64,000 nt of DNA from Bdellovibrio bacteriovorus HD100 (GCF_000196175.1 NC_005363.1:3038001-3102000), one strand, 5' to 3'. Shown: positions 43,975 to 53,272, counted from the stretch's first letter. Numbers and translations are program-made. The notes: generated from the sequence alone by a model not told the origin.

Positions 43975-45182
43975 TATGTGGAACGCAGAAGTTCCGGAAT
44001 TGATTTCTTCAGAAGCTTTCTTACCGGCCACAAACTTGCCACGACGGTGGCGATCATCGGCAAGAGCAACGCCTGCAGATAGTGGCTGGGCTGAATATCC
44101 AGGAACACAAAGAACTGACGAGTGATCCCCGGGGCCGGTGGCATCGGAATACCCTGACGAAGCAAGGTCGCATCCACCAAAATTGCAATACAAATTCCCA
44201 GGAAGCCGCCCAAGATCCCCAACAAACTGTTTTCGATCATCAGGATCTTGAACAAGCGACTGCGTTTTTCTCCGTTCGCACGCAACGCTCCCATCTCGCC
44301 CGCTCTTTCCAGTAAGCCTGTGGAAATCACATTGAAAATCCCCATGGCCACAATCACCAGAATGATCGAACGGATGAACGAGAACTGAGCATTCAGGAAG
44401 TCCACCGAGTTCTGATAGTAGTTTTTGTCCAGAATCTCAAAGGGCACGGCTTCCAACGACGGATTGGCTTTGCGCAAATCCGCATCCACCGCCGGCCACG
44501 CCTCAACCCCTTTTGTCGCCAGCGAGAACATCTCGACACGAGTGGTATCAAGCAGTGCCTGCGCCTGCTTCAAATCCACACGATAGAAGGAATCATCGAT
44601 GACTTTTTTACCCGTGAAGAAGATCCCCGCCACCGTCAGGTCCGCCCCGTTCAGCTGACCATTCACCGTCTGGGTCAGCAAAGTCACCACATCACCCGTT
44701 TTTGCGTCGATGCTTTCTGCCAGACCTTTTCCAAGGATGATCTGATCCTGACCTTGCAGATCATGGCCTTCGATAAAGTTCATTTCAGTGAAGAACTTGT
44801 TTTCACGCTCTGGAATCACGCCCTCACCTTTACCGCCCAGGGTGATGCCACCTTTGACGATGAAAGAATAGAAGGACACACGCGGGAAAACTTCGGTGAC
44901 AGAAGCAGAACTGCGAATCTGCTTTTCGATTTCATCGGCGTTTTCAAACCACAATTTCCACGGGGTTTCGTGAACTTTACCGAAATAATTCTGCGGGAAC
45001 ACCTGACCGTAACCATAGTATCCATGAATCACGTTTTCACGGTACTGGTTCATCACGCCGGTGTTAAAACCCTGATAGATCAACAAACCTGCAGCGCCCA
45101 AAGCCACCGTACAAAGACTGGCCCACGTGCGGCGAGGATTTCTGAACAGATTGCGCCAGGAGATTTTCAACAGTTCCAACAT
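43974..45182 (-). CDS. ABC transporter permease of the LolC/MacB (FtsX) type
   Basis: The 402-residue membrane protein has a first transmembrane helix (TWASLCTVALGAAGLLIYQGF), a large periplasmic domain of about 220 residues, then three C-terminal helices (IILVIVAMGIFNVISTG, LLGILGGFLGICIAILV, LLLPMIATVVASLWP), the FtsX layout. GEMGALRANGEKRSRLFKIL is the coupling segment. It overlaps the ATPase stop by one base (TAATG). Such transporters drive lipoprotein release or envelope export rather than import. Confidence 0.85.
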   Translation of the reverse strand: MLELLKISWRNLFRNPRRTWASLCTVALGAAGLLIYQGFNTGVMNQYRENVIHGYYGYGQVFPQNYFGKVHETPWKLWFENADEIEKQIRSSASVTEVFPRVSFYSFIVKGGITLGGKGEGVIPERENKFFTEMNFIEGHDLQGQDQIILGKGLAESIDAKTGDVVTLLTQTVNGQLNGADLTVAGIFFTGKKVIDDSFYRVDLKQAQALLDTTRVEMFSLATKGVEAWPAVDADLRKANPSLEAVPFEILDKNYYQNSVDFLNAQFSFIRSIILVIVAMGIFNVISTGLLERAGEMGALRANGEKRSRLFKILMIENSLLGILGGFLGICIAILVDATLLRQGIPMPPAPGITRQFFVFLDIQPSHYLQALLLPMIATVVASLWPVRKLLKKSIPELLRST

Positions 45183-45877
45183 TATTTAGCCTCCTGGTTT
45201 TTCGTGTTGTCGATCATGCCGTCTTTCATGCGATACACGGATTTGGCAAAACTGACCAGATGCGAATCGTGAGTCGAGAAAATGAAGCTGGTGTTTTCAG
45301 ACTTCTGCAGTTCTTTGAAGGCGTTGATGGTTTTTTCTGCAGTCACCGAATCCAGATTGGCCGTCGGTTCATCAGCCAGTACCACCGCAGGCTTTTTGGC
45401 AATCGCTCGCGCAATAGCCACACGCTGACGTTGACCACCGGAAAGTTCCAGCGGTTTTTTCTTGGCGTGGTCGGCAAGTCCCAACAGATCCAAAGTTTCC
45501 ATCGCCACCTTCTGGGCATTGGCGTGGTTGTAACCCAAAGAAGGCAGGAAATAAGACGTATTTTCAAGCACCGTCAAAGTGGGTATCAGATAGAAAGACT
45601 GAAAGATGAATCCAACCTTGTGCAGGCGCACGTTTTCTTTTTCAGATTCAGGAAGATGAGTGACGTCTTCGCCCGCGAACTCAAGGTGTCCATTGCTGGG
45701 GGTATCAATCAGACCCAAAAGATTCAGCAAAGTGGTTTTACCCGTTCCGCTCGGGCCCACGATGCAGGTGAAACAGCCTTTTTCCAGTTCCAGGTCAATG
45801 CCTTTCAAAACCGGCACTTGCTTGCCGTTCCAAAGGTATGAATATTCCAGGCCCTTAAGACGATACAGAGCACTCAT
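45182..45877 (-). CDS. ABC transporter ATPase (LolD/MacB-like)
   Basis: The 231-residue ATPase has Walker A GPSGTGKTT, Q-loop FIFQSF, signature LSGGQRQRVAIARA, Walker B VVLADEPTANLD and H-loop STHD. The size and TYPE (DEPTANLD, PSNG) fit the LolD/FtsE/MacB group. AAGGAG lies 8 bases before the ATG. It sits between a beta-barrel gene and the permease, so it should power the export or maturation of that envelope assembly. Confidence 0.92.
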   Translation of the reverse strand: MSALYRLKGLEYSYLWNGKQVPVLKGIDLELEKGCFTCIVGPSGTGKTTLLNLLGLIDTPSNGHLEFAGEDVTHLPESEKENVRLHKVGFIFQSFYLIPTLTVLENTSYFLPSLGYNHANAQKVAMETLDLLGLADHAKKKPLELSGGQRQRVAIARAIAKKPAVVLADEPTANLDSVTAEKTINAFKELQKSENTSFIFSTHDSHLVSFAKSVYRMKDGMIDNTKNQEAK

Positions 45878-45895
45878 GTTGCTGACTCCTTGAAG

Positions 45896-46651
45896 TTAAA
45901 GATAGAAGCGGAAGCCGATGGCGATAAAGGCGCCGGACAGATTCAAGTCACGCTGCTCGCCTGCGGCCGTGGTGACTTTGTCACCGCTGTTCACCGGACC
46001 TTTGAAAGTGGTGACAGATTTGGTGTATTCCAGATTTTCGATATTCAGCTGACGATAACCCATTTCAACAACAATGGTGGTGGTGTCGGTCAAAAGACCT
46101 TCATAACCCAAAGAGGCATTCAACAAAGTGGCTGAGCCTTTGGCTTCAACATCATGGTTGGAGACACCCGGGAAAGCTGTCTGACCGTCGGTCGTCAGGG
46201 TGTAGCTGTTCTTCATGGTCACACTGGCTGCCCCCACACCCAACGCCACAAAGGAGCGGGATCGGGCATTGCTTTGCAGGTTGAATTCAACGCCGATCTT
46301 CGGGGCATAGCCCAGAACCTGGCTGTCAGCCGTGTAGAGTTCTGTTTCAGATGCGTTGGTCGCAGAGGATCCTTCAATTGCACTGGGTTTTAGTATTTCA
46401 AGACCGAAGCGCAAACTGATGTACTGACGTGTGTACAGGAAGCCGAACTCACCGCCATAGTTGTAGCTGGAGCCGCCACTGTAGCTGACTCCGGTCGCTT
46501 CACCGTCGAAGGCCCCGGTGCCAATCGCTGACGGCCCCGCCGACACATCAAAGTAGGCGGCGAAAGTTTCGTTGTTGATATTGAAAACACGGGCCTGCGC
46601 CGAAGTTGCAGAAATCAGCAGTGCCGCGAAAAGAAGTCCCCGCACGATCAC
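45896..46651 (-). CDS. Outer-membrane beta-barrel of the ABC operon
   Basis: The 251-residue protein has a signal peptide (VRGLLFAALLISATSAQA) and strands such as YNYGGEFGFLYTRQYISLRFGLEIL and YAPKIGVEFNLQS, ending GAFIAIGFRFYL. GTG 46651 is preceded by GGAG; a second GTG two codons later is possible. It lies between an AMIN-domain protein and the ABC ATPase. It is likely the outer-membrane component of that assembly. No family is recognised. Confidence 0.6.
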   Translation of the reverse strand: MIVRGLLFAALLISATSAQARVFNINNETFAAYFDVSAGPSAIGTGAFDGEATGVSYSGGSSYNYGGEFGFLYTRQYISLRFGLEILKPSAIEGSSATNASETELYTADSQVLGYAPKIGVEFNLQSNARSRSFVALGVGAASVTMKNSYTLTTDGQTAFPGVSNHDVEAKGSATLLNASLGYEGLLTDTTTIVVEMGYRQLNIENLEYTKSVTTFKGPVNSGDKVTTAAGEQRDLNLSGAFIAIGFRFYL

Positions 46652-46653
46652 GA

Positions 46654-47169
46654 CTACTCCGTGATCAGGTCAATGACGACCTTGCTGGTGCTTTTTTTAC
46701 CCGCGACCTGATAGACGCGAACTTTGGTGTTCTTTTTCAGATCCAGAGTCAGATTCAAAGAACTGTCGACCGGATCCAGGCTCATGTTGGTTTTCACCAC
46801 CGCCAAAGAGCCTTTCAGTCTTTCAGCCAGACGTTTTTGATCGATATTGGCATTCGGCATCTGAGCAAAGTCCACCACCAGACGCTGAGGATTTTTCTTC
46901 AGCTCTGCATAGTAATAACCCGGCCAGCCGCGCAGCATGCCGCCGTTGATATCACCGACATCAATCACGATGCGCTCGACTTTTTTGCCCGCATCCGCCG
47001 TACGGCGAACATCCATCAAGGTGAAACCGGTACCGGCAAGACCACCGAAACTGACACCTTCACCAGAAAGAATTTTGGAAGCCGCAGGTTTACTTTGTTG
47101 TTTGGAGATGGCTGCTTGAGCAGGCAAAGCCAATAGAGCGGCCAATACACATCCAATGTACTTCATCAT
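46654..47169 (-). CDS. Exported AMIN-domain-like protein
   Basis: The 171-residue exported protein (signal MMKYIGCVLAALLALPAQA) has an all-beta mature part with VERIVIDVGDINGG, RLVVDFAQMPNAN, VVKTNMSLDPVDSSLNLTLDLKK and KVVIDL, the strand pattern of AMIN domains that bind peptidoglycan or sort envelope proteins (AmiC, PilQ). ATG 47169 follows AAGGAG and is favoured over the long upstream open frame. It is the first gene of the AMIN-barrel-ABC operon, which ends at 43974. Confidence 0.62.
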   Translation of the reverse strand: MMKYIGCVLAALLALPAQAAISKQQSKPAASKILSGEGVSFGGLAGTGFTLMDVRRTADAGKKVERIVIDVGDINGGMLRGWPGYYYAELKKNPQRLVVDFAQMPNANIDQKRLAERLKGSLAVVKTNMSLDPVDSSLNLTLDLKKNTKVRVYQVAGKKSTSKVVIDLITE

Positions 47170-47424
47170 GATCGACTCCTTTCGAACACATCCCTTAAGC
47201 CTAAAGGGGAACGCCCCTTCTGCCAACCCCAAATCCCCATTTTTACCCACCCTCGCCCCGTCTCAAACCAGGAACCTTTCGCGGCGCAGGGTGACGCTTT
47301 TGGGCCCCGTTTTTGTAAAAAGGGGGGCTGAGGTCGAATATATGGAGGCTGGATAGATTCTCACAAGGCACAGAACTTGGATCCCTAGGCATTGTTGAAA
47401 GATTTTTTAACCTTGGAGTGCTTT
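47170..47424. other. Divergent intergenic region with a GC-T/A hairpin
   Basis: This 255-base stretch holds no supported gene. A strong hairpin-like run (GCCCCGTTTTT near 47304 and AAAAAGGGGGGC near 47319) lies upstream of the Tyr/Asn-rich lipoprotein gene and may be a leader structure. Promoters are not clear by eye. Confidence 0.25.
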
Positions 47425-48009
47425 ATGAAAAAGCTCATAACTTTGGTTCTGACGGTATTTGCGTTGGCAGCCTGCCAACCGGATAACAATGGTGGAAACA
47501 ACACCGTGACCAACCCCGGTCAGATTGCGACCACACCACTGCAGTTGAACTGTATCAACGGAACGACTTACTGTAATAACAACGCCTATTACAACTATTC
47601 CGGCTTCATCCCTTATCCGGGCCTGTACAACTATGCTTACAACTATTCGACCATCTTTGCTCAGCAGGGATTCTGTGGTTGTCCGAATGGATATCTGCCA
47701 ACTTACAACGGCACATTTGGTTTGGGCTGCGTTCAGCAACAGCTGATCACTCCTTACTGGAATGACTATTTCTTCTGGTCTTACGGATACGGCTGGGGCT
47801 TCGGCTACATGTCCATTCCGTCAGCTCCGCAGATGACGATCAATCATCCGCAGTATTCCAATATTCCAACGAATTCTAACAGCTTCTCCAGCTGCTCTCA
47901 GACCCTCACTCAGAGCTGCGTTTTGAGCCAAGGGAACACTTGCGGTGTCGGGGCGACATGCCGTCAAGTTCTGTCCGGTTCGAATCTTGGAGTTTGTGTT
48001 AAAAACTAG
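47425..48009 (+). CDS. Tyr/Asn-rich, Cys-tailed lipoprotein
   Basis: The 194-residue lipoprotein has a lipobox ALAAC (Cys17). The mature part is low complexity in Asn, Tyr, Phe, Pro and Gly (for example CNNNAYYNYSGFIPYPGLYN, NYAYNYSTIF) and ends in a Cys-rich domain (FSSCSQTLTQSCVLSQGN then CGVGATCRQVL). The Tyr/Asn-rich middle looks like an adhesive or surface-exposed filament segment. No family is recognised. GGAG precedes the ATG. It is monocistronic and followed by a strong hairpin terminator. Confidence 0.6.
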   Translation: MKKLITLVLTVFALAACQPDNNGGNNTVTNPGQIATTPLQLNCINGTTYCNNNAYYNYSGFIPYPGLYNYAYNYSTIFAQQGFCGCPNGYLPTYNGTFGLGCVQQQLITPYWNDYFFWSYGYGWGFGYMSIPSAPQMTINHPQYSNIPTNSNSFSSCSQTLTQSCVLSQGNTCGVGATCRQVLSGSNLGVCVKN

Positions 48010-48061
48010 AGAGGCGCGGCACTTCTCGACCGTTTTAACGGACTAATATGCCGCATCATAC

Positions 48062-48105
48062 GCCCCCTTTGGAATAACCACCAAAGGGGGCTTTCCATTT
48101 TTACC
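48062..48105 (+). terminator. Terminator of the Tyr/Asn-rich lipoprotein gene
   Basis: GCCCCCTTTGG (48062-48072) pairs perfectly with CCAAAGGGGGC (48081-48091), followed by TTTCCATTTTT. Confidence 0.88.
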
Positions 48106-48273
48106 CGAAGAGAATTTTAGACGGCGGCCTTAGGGAGAGGGGGAAGGCTTTCTTGGGGCACGGGCTCCTGCCCTCTGCCGGCGCTCGCTTCGCGACCATC
48201 CCTGGGCCGGAGGCCCCAATAAAGCCTTCCCCCTCTCCCCAATGCCTCTTTCCCGGCTTGTTCGGGTAAAAAA
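48098..48273. repeat. 176-base nested inverted repeat
   Basis: Terminal arms TTTTTACCCGAA (48098-48109) and TTCGGGTAAAAA (48261-48272) are perfect 12-bp inverted copies. An inner 19-bp pair is also perfect: GGGAGAGGGGGAAGGCTTT at 48133-48151 and its reverse complement at 48221-48239. A third pair, TTGGGGC (48153-48159) with GCCCCAA (48213-48219), is inside that. The short minus-strand open frame across this element is not treated as a gene. Confidence 0.7.
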
Positions 48274-48496
48274 CTTGAAATCCCCCTTTGCTGGTCACTC
48301 CTGCATTATTCACGGTCCTCACAGTTTGGGCTCTGGGTGGTCTTTTCGTCGGGGTTTGGGAGTTAAAAAGTACTGTCGTTTGACCCGTCTGGTGGCGTCG
48401 GGTTGAGTCATTTTTTTATCCGGGTTTTTAGCTTTATTTCGGGTCTGTTTCATGGAAGAAAAGAAGGGTGTTTTTACTCTATCCATGGAGGTTCCT
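48274..48496 (+). promoter_or_regulatory. Promoter/leader region of the M3 peptidase gene
   Basis: About 220 bases between the nested inverted repeat and the peptidase start hold no gene. T-rich stretches near 48409-48440 (TTGAGTCATTTTTTTATCC and following) may include a promoter, but I cannot place boxes with confidence. Confidence 0.25.
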
Positions 48497-50536
48497 ATGA
48501 ATACGACTAATCCTCTTTTGCAACCCTTCAAGAACAAAGATCAGGCTGTGCCTTTTGATTTGATCAAAGTTGAGCACTATGTGCCGGCGGTTGAAGAAGC
48601 CATCAAGATGGCTAAAGAAAATGTGGCTAAGATCAAAGCCAATCCGGAGGCTCCGGATTTTGAAAATACGATTGTGGCTTTGGAAGCGGCCAGCGTTCAT
48701 GCTGATCAGATTTCCACGATCTACTCCAACCTGGAAGTGGCTCATGCGGATGAAGCGCTTCAGGCTTTGGCTAAAGATATTTATCCGATGCTGACGGCTT
48801 TAAGCTCTGACATCTCTTTGGATTCTGAGATCTTTGCGCGCGTGAAAGCTGTTTATGACAAGCGCGAATCCTTGAACCTGAATCTGGAACAGACTCGCCT
48901 GCTGGAAAAGACTTACCTGTCTTTCACTCGCAACGGGGCTTTGCTGAATGCGGCTGACAAAGAGACTCTTCGTCAGATCGATCAGGAGCTTTCTGTTCTT
49001 GGTCCGAAATTCTCTGAGAACGTTTTGAAAGCGACCAATTCTTTCGAAATGCTTTTGGATAAAAAAGAAGATGTTGATGGTTTGCCTGAAGGCACACTTG
49101 AAGGTGCGGCGGCTTTGGCGAAAGCCAAAGGTCACGACGGCAAGTGGATATTCAATTTGCAGATCCCTTCTTACCTTCCGTTCATGACTTATGCAAAAAA
49201 CCGCGCGCTTCGCGAGAAAATGTGGAGAGCGTTTTCTTCCAAAGCCTTCAAAGGTGAATTCGACAATCAGGCCAACGTTCTGAAAATTGTTGAGCTTCGT
49301 GACAAGCGCGCGAAAGTTTTGAAATTCACCACGCATGCTGATTTCGTGTTGGCAGAGCGTATGGCGAAAAATCCAAAAACTGTTATGGACTTCCTGAACA
49401 AACTTCTGGCGGCTTCCAAGAACGCGGGCCTGAAAGACGTTCAAGAACTGACAGAGTTCGCGAACAAGCTGGATGGTCTGACAGAGATCAAACCTTGGGA
49501 CGTGGCTTATTATTCTGAAAAGCTGAAAGAAGAGCGTTATGCTTTCAACGAAGAGGACCTGCGCCCTTACTTCAAACTTGAAAACGTGGTTGAAGGTGTG
49601 TTTGCTCACGCGAAGAAACTTTACGGCCTGACGTTCAAAGAAAACAAAGAAATCCCGGTCTATCACCCGGAAGTGAAAGCTTACGAGATCTATGAAGATG
49701 CTTCTGGCAAATACATGGGTCTGTTCTATACGGATTACTTCCCGCGCGAGACCAAAAAAGGCGGCGCTTGGATGACTCAGTTCCGTTCACAGGGTCTGAT
49801 CGACGGCGAAATGAAACGCCCGCACGTCAGCATCGTGTGCAACTTCACGCAGCCGACTCCGACCAAGCCGTCACTTTTGACTTATGACGAAGTTCGCACG
49901 CTCTTCCACGAATTCGGTCACGCTTTGCACGGCATGCTGTCTGAGTGTACTTATCCTTCCCTGAGCGGTACCAATGTCTATTGGGACTTCGTGGAACTTC
50001 CTTCCCAGATCATGGAAAACTGGGTGGGCGAAAAAGAGGGCCTGGACATCTTTGCCCGTCACTACGAAACCAACGAACCAATGCCGGCGGAGCTGATCGA
50101 GAAATTGAAACGCTCCCAGAAATTCCAGGCGGGTTACATGTCCTGCCGTCAGCTGCAATTCGGCCTGATGGACATGGCATGGCACTCGACGGACCCGGGC
50201 ACTATCAAGGACGTGGATGCGTTTGAAGAGCTGGCAACGGCCGAAACCCGTCTGTTCCCGAAAGTGGATGGCGCGAATTCCTCTTGCAGCTTCGGCCACA
50301 TCTTTGCTGGCGGTTATTCTGCGGGTTATTACTCTTACAAATGGGCAGAGGTTCTGGATGCGGATGCCTTTGAGTACTTCAAGGAAAAAGGCCTGTTCAA
50401 TCAGGAAGTGGCCAAGAAGTTCAAAGACAACGTTCTAAGCCGTGGTGGCACCGAGCACCCGATGGATTTGTACAAAAAATTCCGCGGTCGTGAGCCGGAT
50501 CCAAACGCTCTTTTGCGTCGTGATGGACTGATTTAA
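48497..50536 (+). CDS. M3-family oligopeptidase (Dcp-like peptidyl-dipeptidase)
   Basis: The 679-residue cytoplasmic protein is an M3A metallopeptidase. The zinc motif HEFGH begins at H471, with LFHEFGHALHGMLSEC context and a third ligand in FVELPSQIMENW. The C-terminus (GGTEHPMDLYKKFRGREPDPN then LLRRDGLI) matches Dcp/oligopeptidase A proteins. Such enzymes clip short peptides from protein turnover. In a predator it would finish digestion of prey-derived peptides (inference). ATG 48497 has GGAGG five bases ahead and is preferred to an upstream in-frame ATG. The stop overlaps the nadK start by one base. Confidence 0.9.
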   Translation: MNTTNPLLQPFKNKDQAVPFDLIKVEHYVPAVEEAIKMAKENVAKIKANPEAPDFENTIVALEAASVHADQISTIYSNLEVAHADEALQALAKDIYPMLTALSSDISLDSEIFARVKAVYDKRESLNLNLEQTRLLEKTYLSFTRNGALLNAADKETLRQIDQELSVLGPKFSENVLKATNSFEMLLDKKEDVDGLPEGTLEGAAALAKAKGHDGKWIFNLQIPSYLPFMTYAKNRALREKMWRAFSSKAFKGEFDNQANVLKIVELRDKRAKVLKFTTHADFVLAERMAKNPKTVMDFLNKLLAASKNAGLKDVQELTEFANKLDGLTEIKPWDVAYYSEKLKEERYAFNEEDLRPYFKLENVVEGVFAHAKKLYGLTFKENKEIPVYHPEVKAYEIYEDASGKYMGLFYTDYFPRETKKGGAWMTQFRSQGLIDGEMKRPHVSIVCNFTQPTPTKPSLLTYDEVRTLFHEFGHALHGMLSECTYPSLSGTNVYWDFVELPSQIMENWVGEKEGLDIFARHYETNEPMPAELIEKLKRSQKFQAGYMSCRQLQFGLMDMAWHSTDPGTIKDVDAFEELATAETRLFPKVDGANSSCSFGHIFAGGYSAGYYSYKWAEVLDADAFEYFKEKGLFNQEVAKKFKDNVLSRGGTEHPMDLYKKFRGREPDPNALLRRDGLI

Positions 50537-51447
50537 TGAAGAAGAGTTCGATGGACAAAGAACACAAACAGAGCAAGCTGGTTTTGAAAGAAAACGGCAG
50601 CATTGGTTTGGTCTATCGCCTGGAGACTGCGCAAGCGGTCTCTTTGGCTAAAAAGGTCGCGGAGTTTTTGAAAGAACGCGGCTTTGAAGTCTTCACCTGC
50701 CCCGACCAAAAAGTGGTTGCAGGCACGAAGGCGGCTAAAACCAAAAAGCACATGGACGATCTGAAACTGGTGATCGTACTGGGCGGTGACGGGACTTACC
50801 TGCGCGCCGTTCGTTTGCTGGAAGGTCGCAGTGTTCCTATTCTGGGCTTTAACATGGGCTCTTTGGGGTTCCTGACGGCTCACAGTGCGGATTCCTGCTT
50901 TGATATCATCGAAAAAACTCTGGAAGGGAAAATGGTTCAGCGTCCGCGCTCCATGATCTATTCCAAAATTCTGCGCAAAGGAAAGGTTCGTGCCGAGTAC
51001 CATGCGCTGAACGACATGGTGATTGAAAGGGGCTCGATGTCCCAATTGATCAACACGGCGATTTATTCTGAAAAGTTCCTGGTAAGTCAGGTGAAGGCCG
51101 ATGGTTTCATCGTGGCCAGCCCTTCGGGCTCCACGGCGTACAATCTGGCTGCGGGTGGCCCGATCTGCCATCCGGAATCCCCGGTGTTTGTGGTGACTCC
51201 GGTGGCGCCGCACAGCCTGACTTCCCGTCCGTTGTTGTTCCCGGATGACCGGGAGCTTTCTTTCCGTCTGGAGGGTAAAACCCAAAAGGCCCACTTCATC
51301 GTGGACGGACAGAAGATGACGGAGCTGACGGCCGATGACGAAGTCATCGTCAGCCGTTCCTGTTATGACCACTGGATGGTTCGTGAAGCCAATCACAACT
51401 ATTTCCATTTGCTGCGCGAGAAACTGAAATTCGGCGATCGAAACTGA
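50536..51447 (+). CDS. nadK: NAD kinase
   Basis: The 303-residue enzyme phosphorylates NAD to NADP. The GGDGT motif is in VIVLGGDGTYLRAVRL; then NMGSLGFLT, ALNDMVIERG and the Gly-rich SPSGSTAYNLAAGGPI loop, all NadK hallmarks. The N-terminus has a charged extension (KKSSMDKEHKQSK). ATG 50536 overlaps the peptidase stop by one base; ATG 50551 is a possible alternative with GAAGAAGAG upstream. It is followed by recN after 15 bases, a nadK-recN order found in many bacteria. Confidence 0.93.
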   Translation: MKKSSMDKEHKQSKLVLKENGSIGLVYRLETAQAVSLAKKVAEFLKERGFEVFTCPDQKVVAGTKAAKTKKHMDDLKLVIVLGGDGTYLRAVRLLEGRSVPILGFNMGSLGFLTAHSADSCFDIIEKTLEGKMVQRPRSMIYSKILRKGKVRAEYHALNDMVIERGSMSQLINTAIYSEKFLVSQVKADGFIVASPSGSTAYNLAAGGPICHPESPVFVVTPVAPHSLTSRPLLFPDDRELSFRLEGKTQKAHFIVDGQKMTELTADDEVIVSRSCYDHWMVREANHNYFHLLREKLKFGDRN

Positions 51448-51462
51448 GCTTGAGGAAAGATT

Positions 51463-53163
51463 ATGTTACTTGAGTTGAAAGTGTCCAATTTTGCGATTAT
51501 CGAAAACCTTCATGTCTCTTTCAAAGAGGGACTGAACATCATGAGCGGTGAAACCGGCGCCGGTAAATCCGTTCTGCTGAAAAGTCTGTCCTTGTTGATG
51601 GGTGGCAAAGGTTCCAGCGACACCATTCGCACAGGCGCCACCCAGGCGACCATCGAGGGTTCGTTTGATATTTCCGCCCGCCCCGACATTCAGAAGATGT
51701 TGCATGATATGGGAATTGAAGCGGATGAACACACCCTGATCGTTCGCCGCGTGCTAAGCTCTGGCGACAAATCCAAAGTGTACCTGAATGGCAGCCTGAG
51801 CACCCTGAACAGCCTGCGCGATATCGTGGCGCCGATGGTGGAACTGGCGGGTCATTCAGCGCCGCTGATTGAAATGACCGGTCAGCATGAAAACCGCAAT
51901 CTGATGTCCAAACACTATCATCTGGATCTTTTGGATCAGTACGCGGGCACCTGGGACAAACGTTTGTTGTTCACGGAAAAATTCAACCGCTATCACGCGA
52001 TCTTTGCTGAAATCAAAAAACTTGAAAGCGATGCCAAACAAAAGGCCCAGCGCCTGGATTTTTTGACTTATCAGCGTGATGAAATCGCCAATCTGGATCT
52101 GTCCCCGGGCGAGGACCACGAACTGGAAGTCGAAGTCAAAAAACTGAAGAACTCAAACCGCATAGGTGCGTTCGTGGATCAGGCGGAATCGGCTCTGTAC
52201 ACAGACGATGATTCCGCGATCAGCCGCCTGAATGCGATCCTGAAAAAAGGCCTAGAGATTTCCAACGTCGACCCGCAAATCGCGGCGAAGCTGGAAAACC
52301 TGGAACAGGCCAAGACTTTGATTGATGAAAGCATCTATGATCTGCGCCAGTACGCAAACAAGATCGATGCCGACCCCCAACGTCTGGAAGAAGCCGAAAG
52401 CCGCCTGAGCGATCTGCGCAAGCTGCAGAAAAAATACGGCGCGACCGTCGATGACATCCTGAAAGCTTTGATGGAGATGGAAATTGAAATCTCCAACCTG
52501 CAAAACTCTGAAAGCCGCGTCGAATCTTTGAAAAAAGAAGCTGCTGTTATTTTGAAAGAGCTTGAAACCCTGGGTGCGGATCTGCACAAACGCCGTCAAA
52601 AAGGAGCCGAGCTTCTGGCCGACAGCGTGAACGCAGAACTGCTGGATCTGAACATGAAAGGTGTGACCTTCCACGTGATGACCGAAAAGCTGCAGGAACT
52701 GGCGTCCACGGGCTTGAGTGATGTCGAGTTCCTGAGCCAAACCTCCAGCAAAGACGCCAAACGCCCATTGGCGAAGTTTGCTTCAGGTGGTGAGTTGAGC
52801 CGTATTCTTCTGTCTTTAAAGCGTGTGGTGGGTTCCAGCAATCAGCCGCGCACTTATCTGTTTGATGAAGTGGATACCGGCGTGTCTGGCGAAACGGCAG
52901 AAAAAGTCGGTCGCAAGCTGCGCACGATTGCCAAAGGACAACAGGTTGTCTGCGTGACTCACCTTCCTCAGGTGGCGGCCTTCGGGGATATTCACTTCTT
53001 TATCCAGAAGTCCCCGCAAAAGGATTCTGTTTCTATGGTTGTGTCAGAACTCAAACAAAAAGACCGAGTTCAGGAAATCGCCCGCCTTATCAGCGGTGAA
53101 AAGATCTCCAAAACATCCCTGGCCCACGCCGAGCAACTCTTGGCAGAAGCCAAACAAAACTAA
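51463..53163 (+). CDS. recN: DNA repair protein RecN
   Basis: The 566-residue SMC-like protein has an N-terminal Walker A (MSGETGAGKS), a central coiled coil of about residues 170-370 with a hinge, and a C-terminal ABC-type head (FASGGELSRILLSLKRV, YLFDEVDTGVSGETAE, VVCVTHLPQVAA). It holds broken DNA ends for RecA-dependent repair. GAGGAAAG precedes the ATG. With addAB in the same window, the recombinational repair set is well represented. Confidence 0.95.
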   Translation: MLLELKVSNFAIIENLHVSFKEGLNIMSGETGAGKSVLLKSLSLLMGGKGSSDTIRTGATQATIEGSFDISARPDIQKMLHDMGIEADEHTLIVRRVLSSGDKSKVYLNGSLSTLNSLRDIVAPMVELAGHSAPLIEMTGQHENRNLMSKHYHLDLLDQYAGTWDKRLLFTEKFNRYHAIFAEIKKLESDAKQKAQRLDFLTYQRDEIANLDLSPGEDHELEVEVKKLKNSNRIGAFVDQAESALYTDDDSAISRLNAILKKGLEISNVDPQIAAKLENLEQAKTLIDESIYDLRQYANKIDADPQRLEEAESRLSDLRKLQKKYGATVDDILKALMEMEIEISNLQNSESRVESLKKEAAVILKELETLGADLHKRRQKGAELLADSVNAELLDLNMKGVTFHVMTEKLQELASTGLSDVEFLSQTSSKDAKRPLAKFASGGELSRILLSLKRVVGSSNQPRTYLFDEVDTGVSGETAEKVGRKLRTIAKGQQVVCVTHLPQVAAFGDIHFFIQKSPQKDSVSMVVSELKQKDRVQEIARLISGEKISKTSLAHAEQLLAEAKQN

Positions 53164-53170
53164 GTCCAAA

Positions 53171-53202
53171 GAAAGGCTGCCTCCGGGCAGCCTTTCTTAT
53201 TT
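53171..53202 (+). terminator. Terminator of the peptidase-nadK-recN unit
   Basis: GAAAGGCTGCC (53171-53181) pairs with GGCAGCCTTTC (53186-53196) around TCCG, followed by TTATTTG. Confidence 0.88.
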
Positions 53203-53272
53203 GTAAGTTCCCCCCTCCTAAGCCGATCCCCTACCATTGAAGCCTACACTCATATTTTAAGGAGCACGGACT

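Noticed and set aside
48101-48322. A 73-codon minus-strand open frame
   Set aside because: It lies entirely across the nested inverted repeat, has no ribosome site, and has composition dictated by the repeat.
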